The position numbers were made by a program, and so were the translations under genes. The notes beneath the pieces are model-generated. The model worked only from the letters and a program-made list of their open reading frames with translations. It was not told the origin of the DNA and made no database searches. A DNA stretch of 64,000 nt from Halalkalicoccus sp. NIPERK01 (GTDB lineage: Archaea; Halobacteriota; Halobacteria; Halobacteriales; Halalkalicoccaceae), in the NCBI RefSeq assembly GCF_030287405.1, contig NZ_JASVVV010000001.1, positions 850,403 to 914,402 of the forward strand. The letters run 5' to 3'. Shown here piece after piece: positions 18,972 to 27,664 of the stretch. Positions within the stretch are counted from its first letter, which is position 1. Every line of letters starts with the position of its first letter.

Positions 18972-21037
18972 GCTTCGAGTTCGCTCTTGGCGACCTCCGC
19001 GCCGGCGAACTCGAGGACCTCCATCGCTCCCTCGCGGGAGTACCCCTGCTCGATCAGCGCGTCGACCCAGGCGTTTCGCTCGTCGTCGTCGAGTTCGTTC
19101 GCGCTCACCAGCGCCGAGAAGTTGATGTTGTGCTTCTTGTCCTCCCAGAGCTTGCGTTCGAGCGCGCGGCGCAGGCGGTCGTTGTCCTCGGGGCTGAACG
19201 CCTCGCCCCCGCGGGCTCTTCTGGAAACCCAGTTCGAGACCTCCTGGCGGAAGTCGTGTTTCCGATCCTCGGGGATGTCGAGTTTCTCCTCGACGGCCCT
19301 GAGGAACGTCTCGTCGGGTTCCTGTTCGCGCCCGGTGAGGTCGTCGAGGACGGTGTCGTCGTCGATGTACGCCATCACGTGGTCCATGTACTTCTCGCCC
19401 TGCCGGCGGATCTCGTCGAGGTCGTAGGCCAGCGCGTGGCGCACGTCCTCGATGGCGCGTTCCTTGTACTCCTCTCGAACGAGTTCGAGATACCGGTGGT
19501 ACCGCTCGAAGTTCTCCTCGGGGATCGACCCGTGGTTCTCCAGGTTCTCCTCGAAGTGGTTGAACACCGCGAGCGGCGAGAGATACGACCTGCCCCGGTG
19601 CATCGAGTCCATGATTGCTTCGGCGATCTCGTCGCCGATGAAGCGCGGCGAGACGCCGACCATCGCCTCCGCGATCTCGGCGTTCGACTCGCCCTCCTCG
19701 CGGAGCTTCTTCACGTCGATGTCGTCGCCGTCGCTCGACTCCCCGTTGTAGGCTTTCGCCTTCTGGACGATGTCGACGGCCTCCGTATCCGGCTCCTCGA
19801 TCCGGGTCAGCACGCCGAACAGGCCGGCCATCTCCAGGGTGTGGGGCTCGACGTGGATGTCGGGGACGTCGGCGTTGTTCAGCAGTTTCTCGTAGATCCT
19901 CGACTCGGCGACGTACTCGAGCACGTAGGGGAAGTCGATCCGTTTCGTCCGGTCGTTGAACGCCTCCATCGACTCGTCGCCCTTCTTGTCGCGGTACTCG
20001 GGCATGTTCGTCCGCCCGACGATCACCTGGTCGATGTCGATCCGGGGGTTGTTCTTGGGCTTGATCGTCTGTTCCTGGGTCGCGTGCAGGAAGTCGTAGA
20101 GGAACTCCCGCTGGAGCTTCAGGAGCTCCTCGCCCGAGAAGATCCCCCGGTTCGCGTTACAGAACGCCCCCGAGTAGTCGAACGCTCGTGGATCCGACTC
20201 GCCGTAGACCGCGATCTTCGAGTAGTTGACGTCGCCCGTGAGTTCGGTCTCGTCCTGGTTCTTCTTGTCCTTGGGTTCGAACGTCTCGATCGCCTGTCGT
20301 TTGTTCTCGTCGGCGATCAGGCGGACGATCTCGACGTGGTTCTCGAGGACCGTCTGGAGGTCGTCGTCGTAGTACGCGAGCAGGCGGTCCATGTAGAAAC
20401 TCGAGACCGGATCCAGCGACTGCTCGTTGCGGATGGTGTAGGGCGCCTCGAGGCGTTCGTTGAGTTCGTCGATGACCTGCTGGCGCTGTTCGAGCGGCAG
20501 GAGCACGAGCGGGTCCTGGTTCATCGGCGACTGGACCACGTCGTCTGCGGGGTCCTGGTCGGCGATCACGTCACAGAGGTTCGTCCAGCGGAACGTGTAC
20601 ATCCGCCCCTCGTCACGGGCGGTGTAGTCCTCGAAGTACCGCCGGAGCTGTGCGTCGAACGCCGACTTCCCGGAGCCGACTGGCCCCAAAAGGAGCTTGA
20701 TCCGTCGGTCCGGACCCAGCCCGCGCGCACCGCTTTTGACCTTGTTGACGAACTCGTGGATCGCTCGGTGGACGACCTCCCCGTAGAAGGTGTTCTCGCC
20801 GTCACCGAGGGGGTCCTCCGAGGCCAGTATGTACTCGACCGTACCCGAGTCCTCGTCGTAGTGCGTGCCGTAGTAGTCGAACATGTCGGCGACGCGCTGG
20901 TGGGCGTTTCTCGTGACTTTCGGGTCGTCGTGGACGGTCTCTAGGTACCACGCGAACGTCTTCGCGTCGCGCAGGTCGCTTGGAACCGTCTCTCTGTACT
21001 GCTGGCTGAGCGTTTCGAGGGTGTTGTCATCGGTCAT
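18968..21037 (-). CDS. prkA: PrkA-type serine protein kinase (canonical)
   Basis: A 689-residue PrkA homologue. Walker A is GPVGSGKSAFDAQL (near residue 117), followed by the PrkA AAA+ domain (QSPMNQDPLVLLP, GAFCNANRGIFSGEEL, DQVIVGRTNMPEYRD) and the C-terminal PrkA domain. PrkA proteins combine an ATPase with a serine kinase or protease-like activity and respond to nutrient stress in bacteria. It is the first gene of a four-gene overlapping operon with the second prkA, DUF444 and spoVR. No TATA box is seen near the start; the nearest clear AT-rich element is ~240 nt upstream. Confidence 0.95.
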   Translation of the reverse strand: MTDDNTLETLSQQYRETVPSDLRDAKTFAWYLETVHDDPKVTRNAHQRVADMFDYYGTHYDEDSGTVEYILASEDPLGDGENTFYGEVVHRAIHEFVNKVKSGARGLGPDRRIKLLLGPVGSGKSAFDAQLRRYFEDYTARDEGRMYTFRWTNLCDVIADQDPADDVVQSPMNQDPLVLLPLEQRQQVIDELNERLEAPYTIRNEQSLDPVSSFYMDRLLAYYDDDLQTVLENHVEIVRLIADENKRQAIETFEPKDKKNQDETELTGDVNYSKIAVYGESDPRAFDYSGAFCNANRGIFSGEELLKLQREFLYDFLHATQEQTIKPKNNPRIDIDQVIVGRTNMPEYRDKKGDESMEAFNDRTKRIDFPYVLEYVAESRIYEKLLNNADVPDIHVEPHTLEMAGLFGVLTRIEEPDTEAVDIVQKAKAYNGESSDGDDIDVKKLREEGESNAEIAEAMVGVSPRFIGDEIAEAIMDSMHRGRSYLSPLAVFNHFEENLENHGSIPEENFERYHRYLELVREEYKERAIEDVRHALAYDLDEIRRQGEKYMDHVMAYIDDDTVLDDLTGREQEPDETFLRAVEEKLDIPEDRKHDFRQEVSNWVSRRARGGEAFSPEDNDRLRRALERKLWEDKKHNINFSALVSANELDDDERNAWVDALIEQGYSREGAMEVLEFAGAEVAKSELEA

Positions 21038-21378
21038 GGTTGGTTCGGGACCGAGAAGAGTGCAGACGCACAGACCGACGGAGCCACGTCACCGACAGGA
21101 GGGGTGTCACGGCCGACAGCCGACCGCCGCCGCTGGCTCGACACGGGCCGACGGGGGAAGCGCGGACGGGTGGTGGTAGCTGTCATGGAACGAAGGCGCT
21201 GCCGTGACCCCGGTCGGGACTATCGAGAGAGGGGGGCACTGACAGCACGGGTCGTTCGGCGGGCGGACACCGATACTATTTAATATAGGTGTGCTACGTT
21301 AGCATAAACCTTTCCCTGATTTCGTCGACGAGCCCGGAAAATCCGAGCCCACTTGTCGGGGTGGCGCGAACCGGGGAC
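21038..21378. promoter_or_regulatory. Divergent intergenic region between prkA operon and DUF5820 gene
   Basis: This 341-bp gap has one strong AT-rich element, TATTTAATATAG at 21276-21287. Being nearly symmetrical it could serve either strand. For the prkA operon it implies a leader of about 215 nt, long for a haloarchaeon. The intervening sequence is GC-rich and contains several short inverted repeats. No gene seen. Confidence 0.45.
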
Positions 21379-21762
21379 ATGGAGGAACCACCGGCGGGGT
21401 GGGAGCGCTGGAGCGTTGAACCCGGTCGACAGGTGTTCGTCTACCGGCCGGACGTCTTCGATTCGCGGGCGTTTCCCGCTCCCTGCCTTCCGACGCTGTA
21501 TCTGAGCGAGGGTCCCCACAGGAACCGCAGGCCCGAACAGCGCCACGGCGCGGTGGGCGACGGCTGGTATCTCACCCTCTATCTCGAACCGGACGTGGTC
21601 CTCGCCGAGGAGCGTTACGACGACCGGGAGGGTGCGGAGGACGGTGTAGCCGACCTCGCGCGGCGGTTCGCCGCGGGCGACCTCGACTACAGGGGTGCCT
21701 ACCAGGTCCCCAGGGAGGCGTACCTCGACCGACTCGACGAGTTGACGGGGCGAGAGGCTTAA
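21379..21762 (+). CDS. DUF5820 family protein
   Basis: A 127-residue haloarchaeal protein of unknown function. The N-terminus MEEPPAGWERW, then FVYRPDVFDSRAFPAPCLPTLYLSEG and DYRGAYQVPREAYL match the DUF5820 pattern as I know it. The start at ATG 21379 is chosen on the conserved PxGWxxW opening; a GTG at 21361 is an alternative. It sits 25 nt upstream of the UPF0179 gene and probably shares its transcript. Confidence 0.75.
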   Translation: MEEPPAGWERWSVEPGRQVFVYRPDVFDSRAFPAPCLPTLYLSEGPHRNRRPEQRHGAVGDGWYLTLYLEPDVVLAEERYDDREGAEDGVADLARRFAAGDLDYRGAYQVPREAYLDRLDELTGREA

Positions 21763-21787
21763 CCCGCGTGTCGGTCTATCGACGGCA

Positions 21788-22237
21788 ATGAGTACGCTCA
21801 CGCTGATCGGAACGCGACTCGCCGAGGTGGGAACCGAGTTCGTCTACCACGGCGAGGCCGACGCCTGCGAGGGCTGTCCCTACCGCGGGCAGTGTCTGAA
21901 CCTCACCGAGGGACGGAAGTACCGCGTCGAGAGCGTTCGGGAGAACGCCCAGACCCTCGAATGTGGCGTCCACGACACGGGCGTCAACGCCGTCGAGGTC
22001 GAACCCGCAGGGATGAAGGCGAACGTCCCCTCGAAGGGGCTCTACGCGGGGAGCAAGGCACGACTGGCCGGCGGGTGTCCCTACACTGAGTGTCCGAGCC
22101 ACGAACTCTGCGTCCCCGACGGCGTCGGGTTCGACGAGGAGTACCGCGTCCGCGAGGTGCTCGGCGACCCGCCCCACGACTACTGTATGCTGGACCGGGA
22201 CCTCACGATGGTGGAGTTCGCCCCGCCCGAGGAGTGA
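21788..22237 (+). CDS. UPF0179 family cysteine-rich protein
   Basis: A 149-residue archaeal protein with eight or more cysteines in paired arrangements: ACEGCPYRGQCLNL (residues ~28-40), a middle CGVHD, then GGCPYTECPSHELC. The spacing suggests a metal or Fe-S centre; the family has no confirmed function. The start TCGTCATG context follows the DUF5820 stop by 25 nt. Confidence 0.9.
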   Translation: MSTLTLIGTRLAEVGTEFVYHGEADACEGCPYRGQCLNLTEGRKYRVESVRENAQTLECGVHDTGVNAVEVEPAGMKANVPSKGLYAGSKARLAGGCPYTECPSHELCVPDGVGFDEEYRVREVLGDPPHDYCMLDRDLTMVEFAPPEE

Positions 22238-22327
22238 CCGGGATCGCTCGCCGGTGAACGGATACCGACTTTCGTGTGCAGTTCTGTCGCGGCAGGATTA
22301 AACGGTCCCCGGACGATTTCGGGTCGT

Positions 22328-23668
22328 ATGTCCTCTTACACGTCGGGGATGGCGACCCCGACCGAACTGCTCCCCCGCGACGAGCGCGAACGCCGACTCG
22401 AGGAGGCGGGCTACAACGTCTTCAACCTCGCGAGCGCCGACGTGTTCGTCGACCTGCTCACCGACAGCGGGACGGGGGCGATGAGCGACGCCCAGTGGGC
22501 CGCGATGATGCGTGCCGACGAGGCCTACGCCGGCAGCGAGAGCTTCGAGGAGCTAGAGGAGGCGGTCTCCGAGGTAATGGGGTTCGACCGCGTGGTCCCG
22601 ACCCACCAGGGCCGTGGCGCGGAGAACGTCCTCTACGGCTGTCTGATCGAGGAGGGCGACGTGGTGCCGAACAACACCCACTTCGACACCACCCGCGCCC
22701 ACGTCGCTGCGAACGGCGGCGACCCGGTCGACTGTCCCGCCGACGGCGCGGACGACCTCGACAGCGAGGAACCGTTCAAGGGGGACCTCGACCCCGAGAC
22801 GGTCCGCGAACTCGCTGCCGACGTCGGCCCGGACCGGATCCCCGTCGTGATCCTCACGGTCACGAACAACTCGGTGGCCGGGCAGCCCGTGAGCATGGCA
22901 AATATCGAGGAGACGCGGGAACTCGCGGACGAACTCGACGCGACGTTCGTGATCGACGCCTGCCGGTTCGCCGAGAACGCTTTTTTCATCAGTGAGCGCG
23001 AGGACGGCTACGACGACCGCCCGATCGCCGAGATCGCACGCGAACAGCTCTCGCACGCCGACGCGATCGTCATGAGCGGGAAGAAGGACGGTCTCGTCAA
23101 CGTCGGCGGATTCGTCGGGGTCCGCGACCCCGAGTTGTTCGAACGCGCGAGACAGCGGGCGATCCTCTACGAGGGGTTTTCGACCTACGGCGGGATGGCC
23201 GGCCGGGACATGGCCGCGATGGCCGTCGGCCTTCGGGAGGCCGTCACCGAGGAGTACCTCGGCGCGCGGATCGGACAGGTCCGCGACCTCGGCACCCGAC
23301 TACGCGAGAGGGACGTCCCGATCTACACGCCGGTCGGTGGACACGCCGTCTACGTCGACGCCGAGCGGGCCCTTCCACAGATCCCCCTCGAGGAGTTCCC
23401 CGGACAGGCGCTCGTCTGTGAACTCTACCGCGAGGGCGGGGTTCGCGGCGTCGAACTCGGGAGTTTCGCCTTCCCGAACGCCGAGCGCCCCGAACTCGTC
23501 CGCCTCGCGCTCCCCCGACGGACCTACCACGCGGAACACGTCGACCACGTCGCCGAGACGGTCGGGGCGGTACTGGATCGACGCGAGGAGGTTCGCGGAC
23601 TGGAGGTCGTCTCGGAACCCGAAAACGAGGCGCTCCGACACTTCAGCGCTGAACTCCGACCGGTTTAG
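22328..23668 (+). CDS. tnaA: Tryptophanase
   Basis: A 446-residue PLP enzyme of the tryptophanase / tyrosine phenol-lyase family; tryptophanase splits tryptophan to indole, pyruvate and ammonia. [26 protein letters not shown] and [13 protein letters not shown] (PLP lysine near residue 253) are visible. ATG 22328 is chosen because ATTAAAC lies 25-31 nt upstream. Related beta-eliminating lyases cannot be excluded from sequence alone. Its stop overlaps the convergent DUF309 gene by 4 nt. Confidence 0.9.
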   Translation: MSSYTSGMATPTELLPRDERERRLEEAGYNVFNLASADVFVDLLTDSGTGAMSDAQWAAMMRADEAYAGSESFEELEEAVSEVMGFDRVVPTHQGRGAENVLYGCLIEEGDVVPNNTHFDTTRAHVAANGGDPVDCPADGADDLDSEEPFKGDLDPETVRELAADVGPDRIPVVILTVTNNSVAGQPVSMANIEETRELADELDATFVIDACRFAENAFFISEREDGYDDRPIAEIAREQLSHADAIVMSGKKDGLVNVGGFVGVRDPELFERARQRAILYEGFSTYGGMAGRDMAAMAVGLREAVTEEYLGARIGQVRDLGTRLRERDVPIYTPVGGHAVYVDAERALPQIPLEEFPGQALVCELYREGGVRGVELGSFAFPNAERPELVRLALPRRTYHAEHVDHVAETVGAVLDRREEVRGLEVVSEPENEALRHFSAELRPV

Positions 23669-24198
23669 GGCCCGTGTTCCACCGCCTCGGCGTACGCGTA
23701 GTCCTCCTCGCGGGCCTCCGGCGTTCGCCCGTCGAGTCGGATCCGCCAGCCCTCGATCGCGGCCGGGTCCTCCAGGGCGTTCGTGAGTATCGTTCGCACG
23801 TCGAGCACGTCGACGCCGTAGAAGTCCCGGGGGACGCCGTGGAGGTACTGCAGCGCGGTCTCGAACAGCGAGCGCATCCCCGCGTCGTCACCTGACTGCG
23901 CTCGGCCGCCGGAGGCGTCTTGCGCCTCGCTGTCACGGAAGTCGACGTGTTTGTACGTTCCCGCGGCGACCTGTACCATCCCGTGGAGGAACTTGCTCTC
24001 GGTGTTCCCGCTGCCGTAGTTGTACCACTCGTCCTCGAAACAGTCGTGTGAAGCGTGGTACTCCCCGGAGTTGAACAGGCGCACGCCGTGGACCGTCGCC
24101 CGCCTGAGGGTGGCGTGTTCCCACTGGCCGTCCTCGCGCCACCCGGTGGGATCGCCCTCGGGGGCGGGGACGGAGGGATCGCGGGTGTGGTCGTCCAT
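23665..24198 (-). CDS. DUF309 domain protein with an internal palindromic insertion
   Basis: A 177-residue protein with the DUF309 helical motif: [19 protein letters not shown] and [15 protein letters not shown], which carry the conserved H-x3-E-x2-W pattern. Function unknown. Between the motif helices, residues ~88-103 ([14 protein letters not shown]) are Ala/Ser/Gln-rich and are encoded by a DNA hairpin (GAGGCG/CGCCTC at 23912-23928, outer TGAC/GTCA). That segment looks inserted and is discussed as a finding. ATG 24198 is the first start after the upstream gene. Confidence 0.85.
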   Translation of the reverse strand: MDDHTRDPSVPAPEGDPTGWREDGQWEHATLRRATVHGVRLFNSGEYHASHDCFEDEWYNYGSGNTESKFLHGMVQVAAGTYKHVDFRDSEAQDASGGRAQSGDDAGMRSLFETALQYLHGVPRDFYGVDVLDVRTILTNALEDPAAIEGWRIRLDGRTPEAREEDYAYAEAVEHGP

Positions 24199-24220
24199 AC
24201 GGTTTCTATACGTCGGATCC

Positions 24221-24835
24221 CTAATTGTCTTGGTTCTCGACAATCCGCCACGTCACAACCGCTCCCTGCTGGAACACGGGATGTCGTAGCCCGTCGAACT
24301 CTTCAATAGTCGCTATTTCTGCCTCGAATTCGTACCAGTAGTCGACATCTCGCGAGAATTTCTTCGCGATAGTCCTCACGTTCATCTGGTCGAGTGGCTC
24401 GTTTTTCCGCTCGTAATAGATACCGAGGAGGCCACCGGGATGTTCGAACCGAGAAGTGTAGAGCCGCTGTGCATCGTTCATCAACGTCGTAGGGTTGTTC
24501 GAGTTGAACGGACTGAAGATCGTGGTATATCGGTTTGGATCTTCCGTATCGTTATCGCGTCTAAATCGAAGCAGTTTGGCTTCTATCGGAATGGATGTTC
24601 CATCACGCCTGATAACGAGATCACATTGTTGTCGTGAGCCGGGATAGGGTACGGATTCTTCTACCTGCTGATAGATTTCATGGCGATCACGTAGATTCTC
24701 GAGAATCATTCGAATCTGATTCGTCTCCTCGAACGGGCCGATCCCGGGTTGCCAGCGTTCGTGGGTGGCAATCCTGTCTACGTTTGGAATCGCAGTAGAG
24801 AAGTCAGTTGCGAGTCGCTCCAAAAGACGTCGCAT
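24221..24835 (-). CDS. Putative PD-(D/E)XK nuclease-fold protein
   Basis: A 204-residue protein with no recognised family name. The core [19 protein letters not shown] (residues ~69-87) has the Asp ... Glu-x-Lys layout of PD-(D/E)XK nucleases, preceded by a long helix [14 protein letters not shown] and followed by basic residues. Codons are more AT-rich than the flanking genes, and no operon partner is present, suggesting horizontal acquisition. Restriction or anti-virus activity is a possibility, not shown. Start ATG 24835. Confidence 0.6.
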   Translation of the reverse strand: MRRLLERLATDFSTAIPNVDRIATHERWQPGIGPFEETNQIRMILENLRDRHEIYQQVEESVPYPGSRQQCDLVIRRDGTSIPIEAKLLRFRRDNDTEDPNRYTTIFSPFNSNNPTTLMNDAQRLYTSRFEHPGGLLGIYYERKNEPLDQMNVRTIAKKFSRDVDYWYEFEAEIATIEEFDGLRHPVFQQGAVVTWRIVENQDN

Positions 24836-24902
24836 AGGTCTTCATGTAGTTGTTCGCTTCAAATGAGTTTCTATCGTGAACGAATATCCAAAATCCAAGA
24901 GG
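24836..24902. other. AT-rich spacer upstream of the nuclease-fold gene
   Basis: This 67-bp gap shares the AT-rich composition of the gene and probably holds its promoter. Confidence 0.3.
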
Positions 24903-26426
24903 TCAGTAAACCGCCTCGCGGATCCCCTCGCGCAGCGTCTCGAAGCCCGCGAGGTACTCCCGGCGTTCCTCGCGCAGCGCGGCGAGCTTCTCGCCGTATC
25001 CGTCGTGATTCTCCGCGAGACGGAACTCCTCGATCTCCATCCCCGGCACTTCTTCGGGAACTTCGAACCCGAGTCGATCGTCGTGGATCCACTCGATCCC
25101 CCCGCGGGCGGCGGCGGTGAGGATCGCGATGGTGTCCTCGACCTCGATCTCCTTCGACCCCACGGAGCCGGTGTTGAGGACGAAACACTCCGCGTCGGTC
25201 TCGCTCATGAGGTCGGCGAATCGGTTGCCCTCCTCGCCCTCCGGCCCGACGATGAAGGGGTTGGTCCCGACGACGCGGATCGACTCGCCCGCGCGCTCGG
25301 GGTCGCCCGCGCTGGTCTCGATCGACTCGCCCAGCATGAACGCCACCGCCGCCTGTTCGGGCGTGAGCCGCGCGATCGGGGGCATCAGCGGGTTGCGCGT
25401 GATGAAGAACACCTGATCGGCGCGCTCACAGTCGATCTCGGGGGCGGCGCTCGGGAGGTCTTCTCGTCGAACCACCGCCCGCCCGTTCGTGGTCAGCGAG
25501 CCGTCGTCGAAGTCGACCGTTCCATCGGGATCGACCGCGACGTTCTCGAGGACCGCCTCGGGCTGGGTGACGGCCCGATAGAGCGCAGGCTGTTCGTCCT
25601 CACTGAGGCCGATCGTCTTGATGTAGAGGCCACCGCCCTCGCTGCCCGCGAGCGTGTCGGGAAAGAGCGCACAGACGTCGTCCTGCAGCATGACCGCGGA
25701 CTCGGGCGGGTCGAGCCAGCAACCGTGACCCGTCAGCGTCGACTTGCCGGTGCCCGAAAGGCCGAGGAACGCCTGATACACCTCCGAGAGTCCGTCTTCG
25801 GTTTCGAGCGCGAGACGTTTCGTCCCGGCGTGGAGTCCGAGACCGCCGCGCTGTTTCGCCCGGTACATGAACAGCCGGAGGAACGACTTCTTCGCTTCCC
25901 CGGTGTAATCGCTGCCCAGCACGACGGTGACGCCCTCGTCGGGCAGGACGCGGATCGCGGTCTCCTCCCAGTCGGGCAGTTGGAGGGTGTAGAAGTCCGG
26001 TTCGCGCCCCTCGGGAGCCGGTTCCAGCAGCTTCGCCCACGCGAGGGCGATCCGGCCGTACTCCTTCGGAACGAACAGCCGACAGCAGTAGGCGTGCTCG
26101 GGGTGGCGACCGACCATCCGGTCGAGGCAGACCAGTTCCGTCGTCTCGGCCCGTTCGAGCGCCCGGTGGACGAGTCGCCAGTCGTCCTCGGTGAAGGCGT
26201 CGTCGATCGCGTTCTTCGTCCGGTCGGCGCTCCGGGACCGGAACTCGCTGACGTACGCCGGACTTCCGTATTCGGTCGTCGTTTCGAGCGGTTTGGAGAA
26301 CTCGCGCAGTTCCTCGAGGCTCGGCCCGTACGTGACCGTCCCCGCGGTCGGGTCGGGAAACGACGAGCGGGGATCGACCGACCTGATCGTCCCGACCGTC
26401 TCACCGGGGGTAGCGTCGCCGGACAT
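24903..26426 (-). CDS. pckA: Phosphoenolpyruvate carboxykinase (ATP)
   Basis: A 507-residue ATP-dependent PEPCK, which converts oxaloacetate to PEP for gluconeogenesis. GLSGTGKSTLTGHG is the kinase P-loop and LQDDVCALFP the metal site; the N-terminal YVSEFRSRSADRTKN region is typical. ATG 26426 is chosen: an AATTAATA box lies 26-33 nt upstream on the minus strand, and the open frame upstream of it has no family match. The gene stands alone. The gluconeogenic regulator TbsP is encoded 5 kb away, which suits but does not prove control by it. Confidence 0.94.
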   Translation of the reverse strand: MSGDATPGETVGTIRSVDPRSSFPDPTAGTVTYGPSLEELREFSKPLETTTEYGSPAYVSEFRSRSADRTKNAIDDAFTEDDWRLVHRALERAETTELVCLDRMVGRHPEHAYCCRLFVPKEYGRIALAWAKLLEPAPEGREPDFYTLQLPDWEETAIRVLPDEGVTVVLGSDYTGEAKKSFLRLFMYRAKQRGGLGLHAGTKRLALETEDGLSEVYQAFLGLSGTGKSTLTGHGCWLDPPESAVMLQDDVCALFPDTLAGSEGGGLYIKTIGLSEDEQPALYRAVTQPEAVLENVAVDPDGTVDFDDGSLTTNGRAVVRREDLPSAAPEIDCERADQVFFITRNPLMPPIARLTPEQAAVAFMLGESIETSAGDPERAGESIRVVGTNPFIVGPEGEEGNRFADLMSETDAECFVLNTGSVGSKEIEVEDTIAILTAAARGGIEWIHDDRLGFEVPEEVPGMEIEEFRLAENHDGYGEKLAALREERREYLAGFETLREGIREAVY

Positions 26427-26451
26427 ATACGATCCCCTACTACCGTCACGA

Positions 26452-26459
26452 GTATTAAT
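26452..26459 (-). promoter_or_regulatory. TATA-like box of pckA
   Basis: AATTAATA on the minus strand, 26-33 nt before ATG 26426, the position expected for a leaderless haloarchaeal transcript. Confidence 0.5.
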
Positions 26460-26610
26460 TATACCGTGGCTACAAATCACACGATCACATTTGCTGGGAA
26501 TTAACTCATATCGTAGTATGAAACGAGGTAGAAACGGACGGACGGTCATCGTCGGCCGTCTCGGGGATTCGGAATCTTTTAGCGGGCGGCTAACGGAGTC
26601 GGTGATGCGT

Positions 26611-26694
26611 GCGAGGGTAGCCAAGCCCGGAAACGGCGGCGGACTCAAGATCCGCTCCTGTAGAGGTCCGTGGGTTCAAATCCCTCCCCTCGCA
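26611..26694 (+). tRNA. tRNA-Leu (anticodon CAA)
   Basis: An 84-nt class II tRNA. GCGAGGG pairs with CCCTCGC; the anticodon loop CTCAAGA gives CAA; a long variable arm TCCTGTAGAGGTCC and a T arm GGGTTCAAATCCC follow. No CCA is encoded. A TTTTAG element ~33 nt upstream is the likely promoter. Confidence 0.96.
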
Positions 26695-26727
26695 TGAACG
26701 GACGGCCCACGCCGTCCCGTGAATGCA

Positions 26728-26740
26728 GGAGGGATTTGAA
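26728..26740 (-). repeat. Inverted 13-bp copy of the tRNA-Leu T-arm end
   Basis: GGAGGGATTTGAA is the reverse complement of tRNA-Leu bases 26675-26687. It lies between the tRNA and the direct 3'-end copy. Confidence 0.5.
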
Positions 26741-26765
26741 TGATGCCGGACGTAGTCCGGCGGTA

Positions 26766-26786
26766 GTTCGAATCCCTCCCCTCGCA
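26766..26786 (+). repeat. Duplicated 3' end of tRNA-Leu (possible att scar)
   Basis: These 21 bases repeat the tRNA-Leu 3' end (26674-26694) with one change (TTCGAAT for TTCAAAT). They lie 92 bp from the original in direct orientation. No integrase gene was seen. Confidence 0.6.
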
Positions 26787-26827
26787 CTCGAAAGAGTGCG
26801 GAAGACACCCTCTCGGGGGCGTCTTCC
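26784..26827 (+). terminator. Double hairpin after the tRNA-Leu region
   Basis: Two stems follow one another: GCACTC-GAAA-GAGTGC (26784-26799, tetraloop) and GGAAGACACCC paired with GGGCGTCTTCC (26800-26827, one mismatch). They may end tRNA or attachment-site transcripts. Confidence 0.5.
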
Positions 26828-26919
26828 CTCGCAAAGTTCTCACCGACGCCGACCGGGTAGCCGCAGGCTCCGGTCATCGTAGCGTCGATACAAAAACTCG
26901 GATCTACCGTCCGTATCGC

Positions 26920-27033
26920 TCAGTTCGAGGACGCGGGCCCCAACCGCTGGCGGTGGTGGCAGTTGAGACACGGCCGGATACGAAGCGGTTTCCCACACGT
27001 CTGACAGTGCCATTCCGGATATCGTCTGTTCAT
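26920..27033 (-). CDS. 37-residue zinc-ribbon microprotein
   Basis: A small protein starting at ATG 27033 with WHCQTCGKPLRIRPCLNC: two C-x2-C knuckles 8 residues apart, the arrangement of zinc-binding microproteins common in haloarchaea. It ends HHRQRLGPASSN. Basic residues between the knuckles suggest nucleic-acid contact. A longer frame of another phase on the same strand (26840-27124) has no motif, so this frame is preferred. An ATATAT element 35-40 nt upstream could be the promoter. Function unknown. Confidence 0.6.
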   Translation of the reverse strand: MNRRYPEWHCQTCGKPLRIRPCLNCHHRQRLGPASSN

Positions 27034-27136
27034 CGAACCCACAGTGTGATAGAGTGGCATACTTCGATATATGCCTTTGGGTAGCTGTCACACCCTTTTC
27101 CAATTCGTACATAGGGATCGCCACCCTCTCACGACC

Positions 27137-27625
27137 ATGCCGACGCCGGACGACGCGGCTCTGCTACTCGACGTCATGTTGGGCAAACTCGCGACGTATC
27201 TGCGGATGTGCGGCTACGACACCGCGTACGCGCTCGACCGTGACATCGAGGCCGATCCGCGGCTCAGGGAACTCGCCCGTGAGGAGGGCCGAACGTTGCT
27301 GACTCGCGACGTCGACCTCGCTCGGACCACCGACGGCGCGCTCGTCCTGTGTGAGCGGACGATCGAGGGACAGCTCACGGAACTCCTCGAAGCGGGATTC
27401 AGCCTCGACCTCGACGAGCCGGTTCGGTGTTCGATCTGTAACGGGCTCCTCAGAGAGGTTGCGAGAGGCGAGGAAACGCCCCCGTTCGCCCCCTCTCCCG
27501 CCGAACGGCCCGTGTGGCGCTGTCGTGACTGCGGCCAACCGTTCTGGCGCGGCAGCCACTGGCGGGACGTCGAGTCGACGCTCGAATCGGCCCGCGAGCG
27601 TCGTGAAACGTATCGGCACGACTAG
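27137..27625 (+). CDS. Mut7-C RNase domain protein
   Basis: A 162-residue protein. The N-terminal two thirds (LLLDVMLGKLATYLRMCGYDTAY, TLLTRDVDLA) have the PIN-like Mut7-C nuclease fold. The C-terminus is a zinc ribbon: CSICNG (residues ~102-107) and CRDCGQPFWRGSHW. Such proteins are predicted RNases of unknown target. ATG 27137 is favoured because the conserved fold begins a few residues later. Confidence 0.88.
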   Translation: MPTPDDAALLLDVMLGKLATYLRMCGYDTAYALDRDIEADPRLRELAREEGRTLLTRDVDLARTTDGALVLCERTIEGQLTELLEAGFSLDLDEPVRCSICNGLLREVARGEETPPFAPSPAERPVWRCRDCGQPFWRGSHWRDVESTLESARERRETYRHD

Positions 27626-27664
27626 ACCGGAACCCTGAAAGCTCCCGCCTGCACCCTCTGGAAC

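Noticed and set aside
26590-26877. 95-codon minus-strand frame over the tRNA-Leu region
   Set aside because: It contains GRDLNPRTS and EGFELPPDYV type text, a known artefact of translating the complement of tRNA genes.
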